A stretch of 64,000 nucleotides of DNA from an uncultured Porphyromonadaceae bacterium (GTDB taxonomy: Bacteria > Bacteroidota > Bacteroidia > Bacteroidales > Muribaculaceae): NCBI GenBank assembly GCA_947177185.1, contig CAMWTJ010000007.1, positions 1 through 64,000 of the forward strand, given 5' to 3'. Below the pieces are notes generated by a model. That model was not told where the DNA came from. It saw only the letters and a list, made by a program, of their open reading frames with translations, and searched no databases. The position numbers were made by a program, and so were the translations under genes. Positions 31,856-42,500 of this stretch are shown in pieces; the first letter of the stretch is position 1; each line of letters begins with the position of its first letter.

Positions 31856-32617
31856 ATGAACAAAACGGTTACAGTAGTATCGTTTAAGGACAAGGCAGTG
31901 TCCTTCATATGGCAGCATATGCTGCTTGTGGCTTCGCTTTTTATCATGACTTTCGGCGTCGCGCTGTGTGTGCGTTCGGCTTTGGGAAGCAGTGTTATTT
32001 CCACTATACCGTTGGTGATGAGCCTCGCCGGCGAAAGCGGCATGGCTCCGGCCATGACCATAGGCCAGTACACGTATGTGATGAATTTTGTGCTCGTCGG
32101 TCTTCAGATTGCGGTCCTTGGCCGCAGCTTCAGCCCTGTGCAGCTGTTTCAACTCGTGATAGGCTTTCTGTTTGGTTTTCTGCTTGATGTGAATATGGCC
32201 CTTACATCCGGTGTGGTTCCTGCCGCGTTGTCGTGGCAAGTGTTCTGGCAGCTGCTCGGCTGTGTGGTGCTCGCCGTGGGCATTTCGCTTGAGATACGCT
32301 GCGGTTCGGTCACAATGCCGGGCGAAGGCCTGCCCGTGGCCATAAGCCGTCGCACAGGGCGCCCCTTCGCCAAAGTGAAAATTGCGGTGGATATGACGCT
32401 TGTAGCAGGCGCTGTGGTGCTCGGATACGTGTTTTTCGGTGCATGGCAATGGCAGGTGGTAGGCATCGGCACGCTTGTGGCCATGGTGCTTGTAGGCGCT
32501 TTGGTGCGTCTGCTCGACCCTCATATGGAGTGGTTTTCGCGCGTGGTGTGCTATCGTCCCGGCTTCCGGCGCTACGTGGTGGGGCTCGCGCGATACATCT
32601 ACCGCAGCCGCGGCTGA
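31856..32617 (+). CDS. YczE/YyaS/YitT-type integral membrane protein (DUF6198-like)
   Basis: 253 aa; FGVALCVRSALGSSVISTIPLVMSL; multi-TM. Confidence 0.78.
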   Translation: MNKTVTVVSFKDKAVSFIWQHMLLVASLFIMTFGVALCVRSALGSSVISTIPLVMSLAGESGMAPAMTIGQYTYVMNFVLVGLQIAVLGRSFSPVQLFQLVIGFLFGFLLDVNMALTSGVVPAALSWQVFWQLLGCVVLAVGISLEIRCGSVTMPGEGLPVAISRRTGRPFAKVKIAVDMTLVAGAVVLGYVFFGAWQWQVVGIGTLVAMVLVGALVRLLDPHMEWFSRVVCYRPGFRRYVVGLARYIYRSRG

Positions 32618-32695
32618 CAACGTGCAGCTGCGTCGGCAGCATGCCGGTCGGACACTGTTTTTTGCCCTGCAGCATGCGAAATTCATTTTTTTGTG

Positions 32696-32703
32696 TATCT
32701 TTG
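32696..32703 (+). promoter_or_regulatory. -7 box (TATCTTTG) for the rfb operon
   Basis: TAnnTTTG match upstream of rfbA. Confidence 0.55.
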
Positions 32704-32808
32704 CTGCTGTAATGCAGCATGACTTCATAGGATTGTAGGCATGTTGGCTAAAAACACGTCCGCTTTGGCTTCTCATTTGTTATTAAACAACATATTAATC
32801 AAACCCCA

Positions 32809-33714
32809 ATGAAAGGAATTGTTCTGGCCGGAGGTTCTGGCACGCGTCTTTATCCCATCACCAAGGGCGTGTCGAAGCAGATGCTTCCCATCTACGACAA
32901 GCCTATGGTCTATTATCCGATTTCAACGCTGATGCTTGCAGGCATACGCGACATTCTGATCATATCGACGCCCCACGACCTGCCGGCCTTCCGCCGTCTG
33001 CTGGGCGACGGTTCCGACTACGGGGTGCGGTTCAGCTACGCCGAGCAGCCGTCGCCCGACGGCCTGGCGCAGGCGTTTATCATAGGTCGGGATTTCATAG
33101 GCGACGATTCGGTGTGCCTCGTGCTCGGCGACAATATATTTCATGGCGCGGGCTTCTCGCAGATGCTCAAGGAGTCTGTCGATGCTGCCGAACGCGATGC
33201 GAAAGCCACCGTGTTCGGCTATTGGGTCGACGACCCTGAACGCTACGGCGTGGCCGAGTTCGACGAACATGGCAGCTGCCTGTCCATAGAAGAGAAGCCG
33301 GCGCATCCCAAAAGCAACTATGCGGTGGTCGGGCTGTATTTCTACCCCAATCGAGTGGTGGATGTGGCGGCATCCACAAAGCCGTCGGCGCGCGGCGAAC
33401 TTGAGATAACGTCGGTCAATCAGGAATTCCTGCGCTCCGGCGAGCTTAAAGTGCGCACTCTCCCGCGCGGATTCGCGTGGCTCGACACCGGCACGCACGA
33501 TTCGCTCGCGGAGGCGTCCATATATGTCGAGGTGCTCGAAAAACGCCAGGGCCTGAAAATAGCGTGCCTCGAGGGCATAGCCTACAGGCAGGGATGGATA
33601 TCGCGTGAACGAATCGAGGAAATTGCGCGTCCCATGCTCAATAACCAGTACGGGCGCTATCTGATGAAAGTTGTCGGAGAACTCGACCGCACGCATGCGG
33701 GATATCTCGACTGA
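32809..33714 (+). CDS. rfbA: Glucose-1-phosphate thymidylyltransferase
   Basis: [46 protein letters not shown]. Confidence 0.97.
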   Translation: MKGIVLAGGSGTRLYPITKGVSKQMLPIYDKPMVYYPISTLMLAGIRDILIISTPHDLPAFRRLLGDGSDYGVRFSYAEQPSPDGLAQAFIIGRDFIGDDSVCLVLGDNIFHGAGFSQMLKESVDAAERDAKATVFGYWVDDPERYGVAEFDEHGSCLSIEEKPAHPKSNYAVVGLYFYPNRVVDVAASTKPSARGELEITSVNQEFLRSGELKVRTLPRGFAWLDTGTHDSLAEASIYVEVLEKRQGLKIACLEGIAYRQGWISRERIEEIARPMLNNQYGRYLMKVVGELDRTHAGYLD

Positions 33715-33726
33715 TTGCCGTAAGCC

Positions 33727-34302
33727 ATGAAAGTGACCAGGACAGATATCGACGGCGTGGTGGTGATAGAGCCGCGCGTGTTTGCCGATGCAAGGGGCTA
33801 TTTTTTTGAAAGCTACTGCAAGCGCGAGTTCGACCGGCTGGTGAGGCCGGTGGATTTCGTGCAGGACAACGAGTCGAGTTCGGTGCGCGGAGTCGTGCGC
33901 GGACTGCATTTTCAGCGGCCGCCGTTCGCGCAGAGCAAGCTCGTGCGCTGTGTGCGCGGACGTGTGATCGATGTGGCTGTGGACATACGCAAAGGCTCTC
34001 CCACCTACGGGCGGCATGTGGCCGTAGAACTGTCGGCCGACAACTGCCGTCAGCTGTTCGTGCCTCGAGGCTTCGCCCACGGCTTTGCCGTGCTCAGCGA
34101 TGTGGCCGTGTTTCAGTATAAGTGCGACAATTACTATGCTCCGCAGGCCGAAGGCGGCCTGTCTGTGACGGATGCATCGCTCGGCATCGACTGGCCGGTG
34201 AGCTTGTCGGAGGCCATCCTTTCCGAAAAAGACACGTGTCACGCTCTGCTGCGCGATTTCGACTCCCCGTTTGATTACTATACAGACCTCTACGCGCAAT
34301 GA
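33727..34302 (+). CDS. rfbC: dTDP-4-dehydrorhamnose 3,5-epimerase
   Basis: VFADARGYFFESY, GVVRGLHFQRPPFAQSKLVRC. Confidence 0.96.
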   Translation: MKVTRTDIDGVVVIEPRVFADARGYFFESYCKREFDRLVRPVDFVQDNESSSVRGVVRGLHFQRPPFAQSKLVRCVRGRVIDVAVDIRKGSPTYGRHVAVELSADNCRQLFVPRGFAHGFAVLSDVAVFQYKCDNYYAPQAEGGLSVTDASLGIDWPVSLSEAILSEKDTCHALLRDFDSPFDYYTDLYAQ

Positions 34303-35177
34303 ATATACTCGTCACAGGCGCAGGCGGGCAGCTCGGACGCTGCATCCGCAGAGCAGCCGGAAAGGCCGGCTTTGCCGACAACTATATATTCGCTACCTCG
34401 GCCGAGCTTGATATCACCGATGTGACGGCAGTCAGAGCGGCGGTGGCAGAGCATGGCGTCGGCGTGATAATCAATTGCGCGGCTTACACTGATGTGGACG
34501 CGGCCGAGGACCATCCTGAACTTGCAGCCCGCATCAATTCCGATGCCGTGCGCTATCTGGCCGATGCTATGGCCGAAGCCGGAGGCACGCTGGTGCATAT
34601 ATCGTCGGATTATGTGTTCGGGGGCAATGCGTGCAACACGCCGCTTGCGGAAGACGCGCCGGCGGCGCCAACCGGCGTGTACGGCCTCACGAAGCTGCAG
34701 GGCGAGCGGCAGATAGCGGAATCGGGCGTGCGCGCGCTCGTGCTTCGCACATCATGGCTGTATAGCGAGTACGGAAAAAATTTCATGAAAACTATGCTGC
34801 GGCTCATGGCTTCCCGCCCGCAGGTTAATGTGGTGTTCGACCAGTGCGGCACACCGACATACGCCGGCGACCTTGCCGAGGCTGTGGTCGCCATCGTGGG
34901 CCGTCGTCTTTACGAGGGGCGGGAGGGCATATATCATTATTCCGACGAAGGCGTGTGCACGTGGTTTGACTTCGCGCGAGCCATAGCCGAAACAGCCGGA
35001 TGCGGCGGATGCGATATTGTTCCTTGCCGTTCGTGCGAGTTTCCGTCGAAGGTGGTGCGCCCGTCGTATTCCGTGCTCGACAAATCAAAGTTCAAGGACG
35101 CTTTCGGCATGAGCGTGCCTTATTGGACTGACTCTCTCAAAACTGCTATACGAAATCTGAACAGCAATGAAGCGTAA
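34299..35177 (+). CDS. rfbD: dTDP-4-dehydrorhamnose reductase
   Basis: MNILVTGAGGQLGRCIR...INCAAYTDVDAAEDHPELA...HISSDYVFGG. Confidence 0.96.
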   Translation: MNILVTGAGGQLGRCIRRAAGKAGFADNYIFATSAELDITDVTAVRAAVAEHGVGVIINCAAYTDVDAAEDHPELAARINSDAVRYLADAMAEAGGTLVHISSDYVFGGNACNTPLAEDAPAAPTGVYGLTKLQGERQIAESGVRALVLRTSWLYSEYGKNFMKTMLRLMASRPQVNVVFDQCGTPTYAGDLAEAVVAIVGRRLYEGREGIYHYSDEGVCTWFDFARAIAETAGCGGCDIVPCRSCEFPSKVVRPSYSVLDKSKFKDAFGMSVPYWTDSLKTAIRNLNSNEA

Positions 35178-36300
35178 TATATTGATTACCGGCGGAGCCG
35201 GTTTTATAGGCTCGCACGTGGTGCGGTTGTTTGTCAACAAATATCCAGACTACAATATAGTCAATCTCGACCTTCTCACCTACGCCGGCAATCTTGCCAA
35301 CCTGAAAGATGTGGAAGGCCGGCCCAACTACAAGTTTGTCAAGGCCGACATTGCCGACTACGATGCCGTGCGGCGCATTATGGCCGAGCATGAGATAGAC
35401 GGCGTGATACACCTCGCAGCCGAAAGCCATGTCGACCGTTCGATTAAAGATCCGTTCACATTTGCGCGTACTAACGTGATGGGCACTCTCGCACTCCTCC
35501 AGGCGGCAAGAGAGCGCTGGGAGTCGCTGCCCGAAAAATATGAAGGAAAGCTCTTCTACCACATATCTACCGACGAGGTGTACGGCGCACTTGAGCTCAC
35601 GCACCCGGGCGGCACGACGGCGCCCTTTTCCACGAAGGCATCCGCCGGCGGCCATGAGGCATACGGCACAGAGTTTTTTCTGGAAACCACCAACTACAAT
35701 CCTCATTCGCCATACTCCGCCTCGAAGGCGTCGAGCGACCATTTCGTGCGCGCCTACCACGACACATACGGCATGCCGGTGGTGGTGACGAATTGCTCCA
35801 ACAACTACGGTCCCTATCAGTTCCCGGAGAAATTGATTCCGCTGTTCGTAAACAACATACGCCACGGCAAGCCGCTGCCCGTCTACGGCAAAGGCGAAAA
35901 CGTGCGCGACTGGCTCTATGTCGAGGACCACGCGCGTGCCATAGACCTTATATTTCACAAAGGGCGCATAGCCGAAACCTACAATATCGGTGGCTTTAAC
36001 GAGTGGAAGAATATAGATCTTATCCGCGTGCTGATCCGTACCGTTGACCGCCTGCTCGGCAACCCGGAGGGGCACAGCGACCATCTCATAACATATGTCA
36101 CCGACCGTGCAGGCCACGATTTGCGTTACGCCATCGACTCCCGGAAGTTGCAGCGCGAACTCGGCTGGGAGCCTTCGCTGCAGTTTGAGGAGGGCATCGA
36201 AAAGACCGTGCGCTGGTATCTCGACAATCAGGACTGGATGGACCGCATAACCTCAGGCGAATACGAGAAATACTACGAGGAAATGTATTCCGGGCGCTGA
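35167..36300 (+). CDS. rfbB: dTDP-glucose 4,6-dehydratase
   Basis: MKRNILITGGAGFIGSHVVRLFVNKYPDY...HLAAESHVDRSI...YSASKASSDHFVRAY. Confidence 0.97.
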   Translation: MKRNILITGGAGFIGSHVVRLFVNKYPDYNIVNLDLLTYAGNLANLKDVEGRPNYKFVKADIADYDAVRRIMAEHEIDGVIHLAAESHVDRSIKDPFTFARTNVMGTLALLQAARERWESLPEKYEGKLFYHISTDEVYGALELTHPGGTTAPFSTKASAGGHEAYGTEFFLETTNYNPHSPYSASKASSDHFVRAYHDTYGMPVVVTNCSNNYGPYQFPEKLIPLFVNNIRHGKPLPVYGKGENVRDWLYVEDHARAIDLIFHKGRIAETYNIGGFNEWKNIDLIRVLIRTVDRLLGNPEGHSDHLITYVTDRAGHDLRYAIDSRKLQRELGWEPSLQFEEGIEKTVRWYLDNQDWMDRITSGEYEKYYEEMYSGR

Positions 36301-36364
36301 ACTATTTTTCGGAGCATGCGTTGTAGATGTAGATATTTCCTACAATCAATTAATCCAACACATC

Positions 36365-36958
36365 ATGTCCGATAAAAAAACTAAAGCTCCCAAAAGCATA
36401 AAAGGCACCCAGACCGAGATTAACCTCGCCACTGCCTATATGGCGGAGTCGCAGGCTTACGCGCGATACACATATTACGCCACACAGGCCGATAAGGAAG
36501 AATATTTCCCCATCGGCGAGGTGTTCCGCGAAACCGCCGCCAACGAACTCCGACACGGCAAGGTGTACTTTAAATTCCTCGAAGGCGGCAAGGTAGACAT
36601 GCCTATGAACGTCGACGCAGGCATTATCGGCACCACCGCTGAAAACCTGAAGATATCCATAAGCGAAGAGGAATTCGAGGGTGTGGATTTCTACCTGGCG
36701 GCAGCGAAGACGGCCCGTAAGGAAGGATTCAACGATATCGCCGACCATTTCGAGGCGATTGCAAAAATAGAAAACACCCACAAGGAACGTTTTCAGAAAT
36801 ACCTCGAACAGGTAGAAAACGGCACCGTGTGGAAACGCGACAAGCCTATAACATGGAAATGCCTCGTGTGCGGCTACGAACACGTGGGCACAACGCCGCC
36901 TGAAGAATGTCCGGCGTGCGACCATCCCTATCAGCACTACATGGCCATGGATATGTAA
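36365..36958 (+). CDS. Rubrerythrin
   Basis: GTQTEINLATAYMAESQAYARYTYYA; C-terminal rubredoxin WKCLVCGYEHVGTTPPEECPACDHP. Confidence 0.95.
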   Translation: MSDKKTKAPKSIKGTQTEINLATAYMAESQAYARYTYYATQADKEEYFPIGEVFRETAANELRHGKVYFKFLEGGKVDMPMNVDAGIIGTTAENLKISISEEEFEGVDFYLAAAKTARKEGFNDIADHFEAIAKIENTHKERFQKYLEQVENGTVWKRDKPITWKCLVCGYEHVGTTPPEECPACDHPYQHYMAMDM

Positions 36959-36994
36959 TAAGCTGGTCTATTAAGATATACACATCAACACATG

Positions 36995-37038
36995 TCGGGG
37001 CATCCTGGCGAACAAGCCATAGGACGCCCCGATTTTTT
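36995..37038 (+). terminator. Terminator of rubrerythrin gene
   Basis: TCGGGGCATCCT...AGGACGCCCCGA (one mismatch) followed by TTTTTT. Confidence 0.8.
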
Positions 37039-37188
37039 ATTTCAAGCCGATGAATTAAAAAAATATGTTGTAAAACATGTTTTGTGTAACGTTCCGCATA
37101 TTAGTTTGTTACGCCTCGCTTTCGGGGCATTTAACTGCATTTCACATAATTTAAGTGGCAAAAGTTTCGTTTTTAGTCAGAAAATTGG

Positions 37189-37196
37189 TAATTTTG
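37189..37196 (+). promoter_or_regulatory. -7 box (TAATTTTG) for ndk
   Basis: TAnnTTTG match 38 nt upstream of ATG 37235. Confidence 0.5.
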
Positions 37197-37234
37197 AGAG
37201 CAATAAAAATAATCGGGCTGACACCCGTGCAGAT

Positions 37235-37696
37235 ATGGAGCAAACTCTTGTAATTCTCAAACCCTCTACGATTCGCCGCTTCCTTGTAGGTGACGTTCTC
37301 ACCCGTTTTCAGCAAAAAGGTCTGATTATCGCGGGCATAAAAATGATGCAACTCGACGAAAGCATTTTGCGCGGGCATTATGCACATCTCGTTGACCGTC
37401 CGTTCTTTCCCTGGATACTGGAATCGATGATGGCGACGCCTGTAATAGTGCTGTGCCTGAAAGGAAAAGATGCGGTGGCTGTAGTCCGTGCTATGACCGG
37501 CGCCACCAACAGCCGTGTGGCGGCACCCGGCACCATACGCGGCGATTTCGGCATGAGCGGACAGGAAAACATAGTGCACGCATCGGATTCCGCAGAAAGC
37601 GCAGAAATCGAAATACGACGTTTCTTCCGTCCCGAAGAGATTTTTGATTACGAACCCTGCACGCTCCGACAGCTTTACGCTCCCGACGAAATCTAA
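37235..37696 (+). CDS. ndk: Nucleoside-diphosphate kinase
   Basis: MEQTLVILKPSTIRR...GATNSRVAAPGTIRGDFG...ENIVHASDSAESAEIEI; internal ATG preferred over track start 36992. Confidence 0.94.
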   Translation: MEQTLVILKPSTIRRFLVGDVLTRFQQKGLIIAGIKMMQLDESILRGHYAHLVDRPFFPWILESMMATPVIVLCLKGKDAVAVVRAMTGATNSRVAAPGTIRGDFGMSGQENIVHASDSAESAEIEIRRFFRPEEIFDYEPCTLRQLYAPDEI

Positions 37697-37720
37697 AGTA
37701 GCTAAACCTGAAACCAACTG

Positions 37721-38707
37721 ATGAATCTCTCTCAAAGCATACAAAACATCGTCTGCGCGCTGGCAGTGGCCGCATTTGGAGGCGCTGCGGCTTATGCGCA
37801 GAACTATCAGCTTCCCGGACAGCACCAGCAGCAACACGGCGACCTTCTCGCCAATCAGGGCAACACAGCGGCCCAGGTGGAAAACACCACAAAATATCTT
37901 GAAAGCCTCTTCAGCGAGGAAGAAGAACCCGAATTCGACATATACACCGAAGGGTGGGACAGCCAGCACGTGAACTGCTACGCAGGTGTGGCCGTGCCGC
38001 AGACGGCCGAAATAGACGTGTCGAAATTCGCGATGCCTTGTCCCGGCTACCTTACGTCGCCGTATGGCTATAGGCGTCGTTTTCGCCGTATGCACAAAGG
38101 CGTGGACCTTAAGGTGAACATCGGCGATACGATATATGCCGCTTTCGACGGCAGGGTGCGTATCACCAATTTCGAGCGCCGCGGCTACGGCTACTATGTA
38201 GTGCTGCGCCACACCAACGACCTTGAAACCGTCTATGGCCATCTCTCGAAATTCCTCGTTGAGCCTGACCAGTACGTGCGCGCAGGTCAGCCCATAGCTC
38301 TCGGAGGCAACACAGGACGCTCCACAGGGCCCCACCTCCATTTCGAAACACGCTACATGGGCTATGCCATAAACCCTTGCGCTATATTTGATTTCGCCAA
38401 TCAGACCACGCACACCGACACGTATACCTTCGATAAGGACACGTATCAGAACGCACGCAATTTCTCGCCGCAGGCCAATGCCGAGTATGCACAGGCCTAC
38501 CGCGCGAAATACCCCGTCAAACCGGCCACCACATCCGCGGCCTCGTCCGGCTCGAAGAGCGGAGCCAAAACCTACGTTGTGCGCAAAGGCGACACCCTCG
38601 GCCGCATAGCTGCCAAAAACGGCACCAAGGTGGCCACACTTTGCCGCCTCAACGGTATAAGCACAAAATCGACACTGCGACCCGGACAGAAGCTACGCAT
38701 CCGCTGA
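37721..38707 (+). CDS. M23 family metallopeptidase with C-terminal LysM
   Basis: HKGVDLKVNIGDTIYAAFDGRVR...GNTGRSTGPHLHFE; YVVRKGDTLGRIAAKNGTKVATLCRLNGI. Confidence 0.94.
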   Translation: MNLSQSIQNIVCALAVAAFGGAAAYAQNYQLPGQHQQQHGDLLANQGNTAAQVENTTKYLESLFSEEEEPEFDIYTEGWDSQHVNCYAGVAVPQTAEIDVSKFAMPCPGYLTSPYGYRRRFRRMHKGVDLKVNIGDTIYAAFDGRVRITNFERRGYGYYVVLRHTNDLETVYGHLSKFLVEPDQYVRAGQPIALGGNTGRSTGPHLHFETRYMGYAINPCAIFDFANQTTHTDTYTFDKDTYQNARNFSPQANAEYAQAYRAKYPVKPATTSAASSGSKSGAKTYVVRKGDTLGRIAAKNGTKVATLCRLNGISTKSTLRPGQKLRIR

Positions 38708-38837
38708 TGCAACGGGAGCAGACGCGACGACCTACAGCGGGCGCACCCCTACGACGGGCGCGTCCGCTTGTTTTTAAACCGACTCAAAAACCTTGCGCGG
38801 AATATATTTGTTCGACAGCTAAAAAGAGTATGTATAT

Positions 38838-40115
38838 ATGAAGAAAGAGAAGATTGTAATCATAGGAGCCGGATTCGGCGGGCTTAATCTGGCAAAAAGA
38901 CTTGATAAAAACAAATACGATGTGGTGGTGGTCGACCGACGGAACTACCACAGCTTTCCGCCTCTGTTCTATCAGGTGGCATCAAGTGGCCTTGAGCCTT
39001 CCAACATCGCCTTTCCCGTGCGTCGTGAGATTCGCAGCCGACGCATGCGCGGTGTCCTGTACCGCTACGGAAAAGTGACTGAAATAGACATGGCGAAACG
39101 AGAACTGGTCACACAGTACGAACGCATATCTTTCGACAAGCTCGTCATAGCCGCCGGCACGACCAACAATTTTTTCGGCAACGATACGCTCGACGAACAT
39201 GTGTACACGCTCAAGACTGTGCCTGAGGCCATACGCACACGCAACGCCGTGCTCGGCCGCCTGGAGCGTGGCAGTATCGAAACCGACCCCGTGCGACGCA
39301 AGGCTCTGCTGACGTTTGTGGTGGTGGGCGGCGGCCCGGCAGGAGTGGAGGTGGCCGGTGCCCTCGGCGAGATGAAGCGCTACATCATAAAGAAAGAATA
39401 CCCGCTGATCAGCCGCGACGAGGTGCATGTGCTGCTCGTGGAAGGCACCGGCAAGGTGCTCGGAACCATGAGCCCCGCCTCGAGCGACGACGCGCGCAAG
39501 GCACTCGGCGAGCTTATGGTGGAGCTTAAGCTGAACACTATGGTGAAAACCGTGGAAAACGGTCGTGTGACTTTTACCGACGGCACAGGTATAGATGCGG
39601 AAACGATTATATGGACTGCCGGTGTGGCAGGTGTGCCTTTTGTGCTGACCGGCACCGACGTCCGAGCAGGGCGGGGCGGCCGCTTCACGGTCGACGAATA
39701 CAACCGCGTGGAAGGCCTCGACGGCGTCTACGCCATAGGCGATATCGCCATGCACGCCGACGAGCGTTATCCGCGGGGATGCCCGCAGGTGGCGCAACCG
39801 GCCATACAGCAGGCACGCACGCTGGCCAGGAACCTTAACAGCGGAGAGTTTACGCGCCCGTTCAGCTACCGCGACAAGGGTTCTATGGCTACTATCGGGC
39901 GAAACCGAGCCGTAGTGGATATGGGCAGGATGCACTTCAGCGGTTTTCCCGCATGGCTTTTGTGGATGGTGGTGCACCTGATGTCGCTGATGGGCATGCG
40001 CAACCGTGCCATGGTGTTCCTGAACTGGTTCTGGAACTATTTCAATTTCGGCTCGCCGCTGCGCGTGCTTATGCGTCCGTCGAGGCTACCGCTGCCGTCG
40101 TTCCGCGACGAATAG
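38838..40115 (+). CDS. NAD(P)/FAD-dependent oxidoreductase (NDH-2 type)
   Basis: IVIIGAGFGGLNLAKRLDK, VVVGGGPAGVEVAGALGEM, YAIGDIA. Confidence 0.9.
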   Translation: MKKEKIVIIGAGFGGLNLAKRLDKNKYDVVVVDRRNYHSFPPLFYQVASSGLEPSNIAFPVRREIRSRRMRGVLYRYGKVTEIDMAKRELVTQYERISFDKLVIAAGTTNNFFGNDTLDEHVYTLKTVPEAIRTRNAVLGRLERGSIETDPVRRKALLTFVVVGGGPAGVEVAGALGEMKRYIIKKEYPLISRDEVHVLLVEGTGKVLGTMSPASSDDARKALGELMVELKLNTMVKTVENGRVTFTDGTGIDAETIIWTAGVAGVPFVLTGTDVRAGRGGRFTVDEYNRVEGLDGVYAIGDIAMHADERYPRGCPQVAQPAIQQARTLARNLNSGEFTRPFSYRDKGSMATIGRNRAVVDMGRMHFSGFPAWLLWMVVHLMSLMGMRNRAMVFLNWFWNYFNFGSPLRVLMRPSRLPLPSFRDE

Positions 40116-40127
40116 CCATTGTCGGCG

Positions 40128-42500
40128 CTATTCCCTGTAGTATATGCGGCGCACACGCGGGCTGATTCGTGCCAGCACCTCATAGGGGATAGTGCCCAGC
40201 ACCTCCGAAAGTCGCTCTATGGGCAGCGTGGGGCCGAATATCTCCACCGTGTCGCCGATGGCAACACCCGGCGCATCGGTCACGTCGAGCATGCACATGT
40301 CCATGCATATGTTGCCTACGGTGGGGCACTCCGTGCCGCGCACGCCGAACGTGACTGCTCCGCAGCCGAGTCGGCGGTCTATGCCGTCGGCATAGCCTAT
40401 GGGCAGTGTTGCCACCACCGAATCGCGCTTCAGCACGCCTCGTCGGCCGTAGCCCACGGTCGTGCCGGCCGGATAGCTGTGCAGGGCTATGATAGTGGTG
40501 CTGAGCCCGGCCACCGGCTTGAGGTCAATGTGTGTGGCCTCGGGCGGCAGTGGCGATATGCCATACAGTCCGATGCCGAGGCGTCCCATGTCGTAGGCGC
40601 TGGCCGTAGAGCCGAAACGCATCATGCCGGCGGTGTTCAGGATGTGGCGGCGCAAGGGGTGGCCGAGCAGTCCGGCAAGCGTGGAGCTCATGCGCGCGAA
40701 CGCTTCGAGCTGCTGCTGCGTATAGTTGTCCTGGTCGAGGCAGTCGGCTGTGGCCATGTGTGAGAACACCGACGAAACCCGCAGGCGCGGCATATGTTTC
40801 AGCGCTTCGGCCAGGCGCGGAATCTCTTCCTCGACAAAGCCGGTGCGGTGCATGCCCGTTTCCAGTTTTATGTGCACAGCCACGTCCGTACTATCCGCAG
40901 CTTCAGCCTCAGCCGCTATGCGCTCAAGTTCCATCAGCGAAAACACCGACGGTTCCAGTCTGTAGTTGAACAGCGCGCGGAAATTGGTGGTGATAGGGTT
41001 CATCACCATTATCGGCATCGTTATGCCGGCATCTCTGAGGCTTACGCCCTCGTCCACTACTGCCACCGCCAGATATGCGGCGCCGTGGCTTTGCAGGGTC
41101 TTCGACGCTTCGGTAGCGCCGATGCCGTAGGCCGATGCCTTCACCATGGCCACAATGCCCGCGTCGGCAGGCATAAGCGCCCTGTAGGCATTGAAATTGT
41201 GCACGAGCGCGTCAAGGTTCACCTCCATCACAGTGTCGTGTGCGGCGTTGGCCAGCATGTTCTTTATAGGGCGCATGCAGACGGCGTCGCCACGCAGCAT
41301 TATAAGCTCGCGGTCGAAATCGGCACTGCCGAAGCGCTGCATGAAATCGGCGGCGCTTTCGGCGAACTCGGAGGCCATCAGTGGGTCGAACACATCGCGG
41401 TGGGCTGAAATCTCACGCCCCACGCCTATCAGACGGCTGATGCCCCTGTGGCGCAGCGTAGCCGCAAGGCTTGCGTACAGTTCGCGCGTGCGCGATTCCG
41501 TATCGCCCGGACTGTGCATCAGGTCCGACATTATCAGTGTGTTCGTGCGTCCGGGAGTTGCCCGTCGCTCCATAAAGTCGAGAGCAGCGTCGAGGCTCTG
41601 CAGATCGGGCGTGAAATTGTCCGACAGCACAAGGCATCCGCCGGTGCCTTCGTTCACATCTGTGCGCGTCGACACATCCATTACTCTGTCCATAGCCTGC
41701 TTGCGCACATCGGTAAGCTCTACGCCGAGCAGTCGCATCACGGCTTCGGCTATTTCGCGCCGGCCGCGGGCCTCCACTACGTGCAGCGAGGGATACATCC
41801 GCCTCAACGTGGCCAAGGCATCGGGCTCGGAACTGTCGCAAACCACAGCTTTGCATCCGGCAAACAGCCGGCATTTTTCCTCAATTTTCTGGCGGCGCGT
41901 CGCGAAACCTCCGTCGTGCTCGCCGGTGATGGCTGTAAGCACGCCGAATTCGGGCGCTATCATGGCTGTGAGAGGCTCCATCTGCCCCGGGCCGTCGATG
42001 CCGGCCTCAATGAGTGCGAAGCGCGCCGCGGGGTCTATTGCAAAGAGGCTCAGCGGCACGCCTATCTGCGAGTTCCACGAGCGTGGCGAGCGCCAGGCCT
42101 CAGGCATGAGCGCGGCACACAGCAGTTCTTTCACCTGTGTTTTGCCGCGGCTGCCGGCTATCGCCACCATGGTTCCGCCGAAGGCTTTGGCCGCTGCCGC
42201 GCCAAGGCGCCGAAGCGCTTCCATGCTGTCGGGCACCACAAGGAAAGTGGCGTCGGACACACTGCGCATCACCGCCGGAACTTCGTTTACCACAAACGCG
42301 CGCACGCCGCGGCGATACATGTCTTTTACGTATCGGTGACCGTCGCCGGTGGCTGTGCGCAGCGCCATAAACATAGGCGAGTGTGATGGGTCGACGTAGG
42401 TGCGGCTGTCGGTCAGCAGCACGTCTATGGTAGGAGCGGCCGGAGCACCTTCCATACGGGCGCCCGTGATGCCTGCAATGTCTTCGAGTGTGAATTTCAT
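40128..42500 (-). CDS. Bifunctional UDP-MurNAc-tripeptide:D-Ala-D-Ala ligase / alanine racemase
   Basis: 790 aa; MurF-like N-half (AIAGSRGKTQVKELLCAAL) fused to alanine racemase (MEVNLDALVHNFNAYRAL...VKASAYGIGA). Confidence 0.94.
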   Translation of the reverse strand: MKFTLEDIAGITGARMEGAPAAPTIDVLLTDSRTYVDPSHSPMFMALRTATGDGHRYVKDMYRRGVRAFVVNEVPAVMRSVSDATFLVVPDSMEALRRLGAAAAKAFGGTMVAIAGSRGKTQVKELLCAALMPEAWRSPRSWNSQIGVPLSLFAIDPAARFALIEAGIDGPGQMEPLTAMIAPEFGVLTAITGEHDGGFATRRQKIEEKCRLFAGCKAVVCDSSEPDALATLRRMYPSLHVVEARGRREIAEAVMRLLGVELTDVRKQAMDRVMDVSTRTDVNEGTGGCLVLSDNFTPDLQSLDAALDFMERRATPGRTNTLIMSDLMHSPGDTESRTRELYASLAATLRHRGISRLIGVGREISAHRDVFDPLMASEFAESAADFMQRFGSADFDRELIMLRGDAVCMRPIKNMLANAAHDTVMEVNLDALVHNFNAYRALMPADAGIVAMVKASAYGIGATEASKTLQSHGAAYLAVAVVDEGVSLRDAGITMPIMVMNPITTNFRALFNYRLEPSVFSLMELERIAAEAEAADSTDVAVHIKLETGMHRTGFVEEEIPRLAEALKHMPRLRVSSVFSHMATADCLDQDNYTQQQLEAFARMSSTLAGLLGHPLRRHILNTAGMMRFGSTASAYDMGRLGIGLYGISPLPPEATHIDLKPVAGLSTTIIALHSYPAGTTVGYGRRGVLKRDSVVATLPIGYADGIDRRLGCGAVTFGVRGTECPTVGNICMDMCMLDVTDAPGVAIGDTVEIFGPTLPIERLSEVLGTIPYEVLARISPRVRRIYYRE

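Noticed and set aside
30797-32776. 659-aa reverse ORF spanning fba and the YczE-like gene
   Set aside because: Spans two sense genes and a terminator; low-complexity His/Arg-rich translation without motifs.
38710-38780. Imperfect repeat AGCAGACGCG...CGCGTCCGCT as a terminator or element
   Set aside because: Long loop and one mismatch; only weak evidence, not reported as a feature.
40128-42500. MurF-alanine racemase fusion as a novel enzyme
   Set aside because: This bifunctional architecture is already known in Bacteroidetes.
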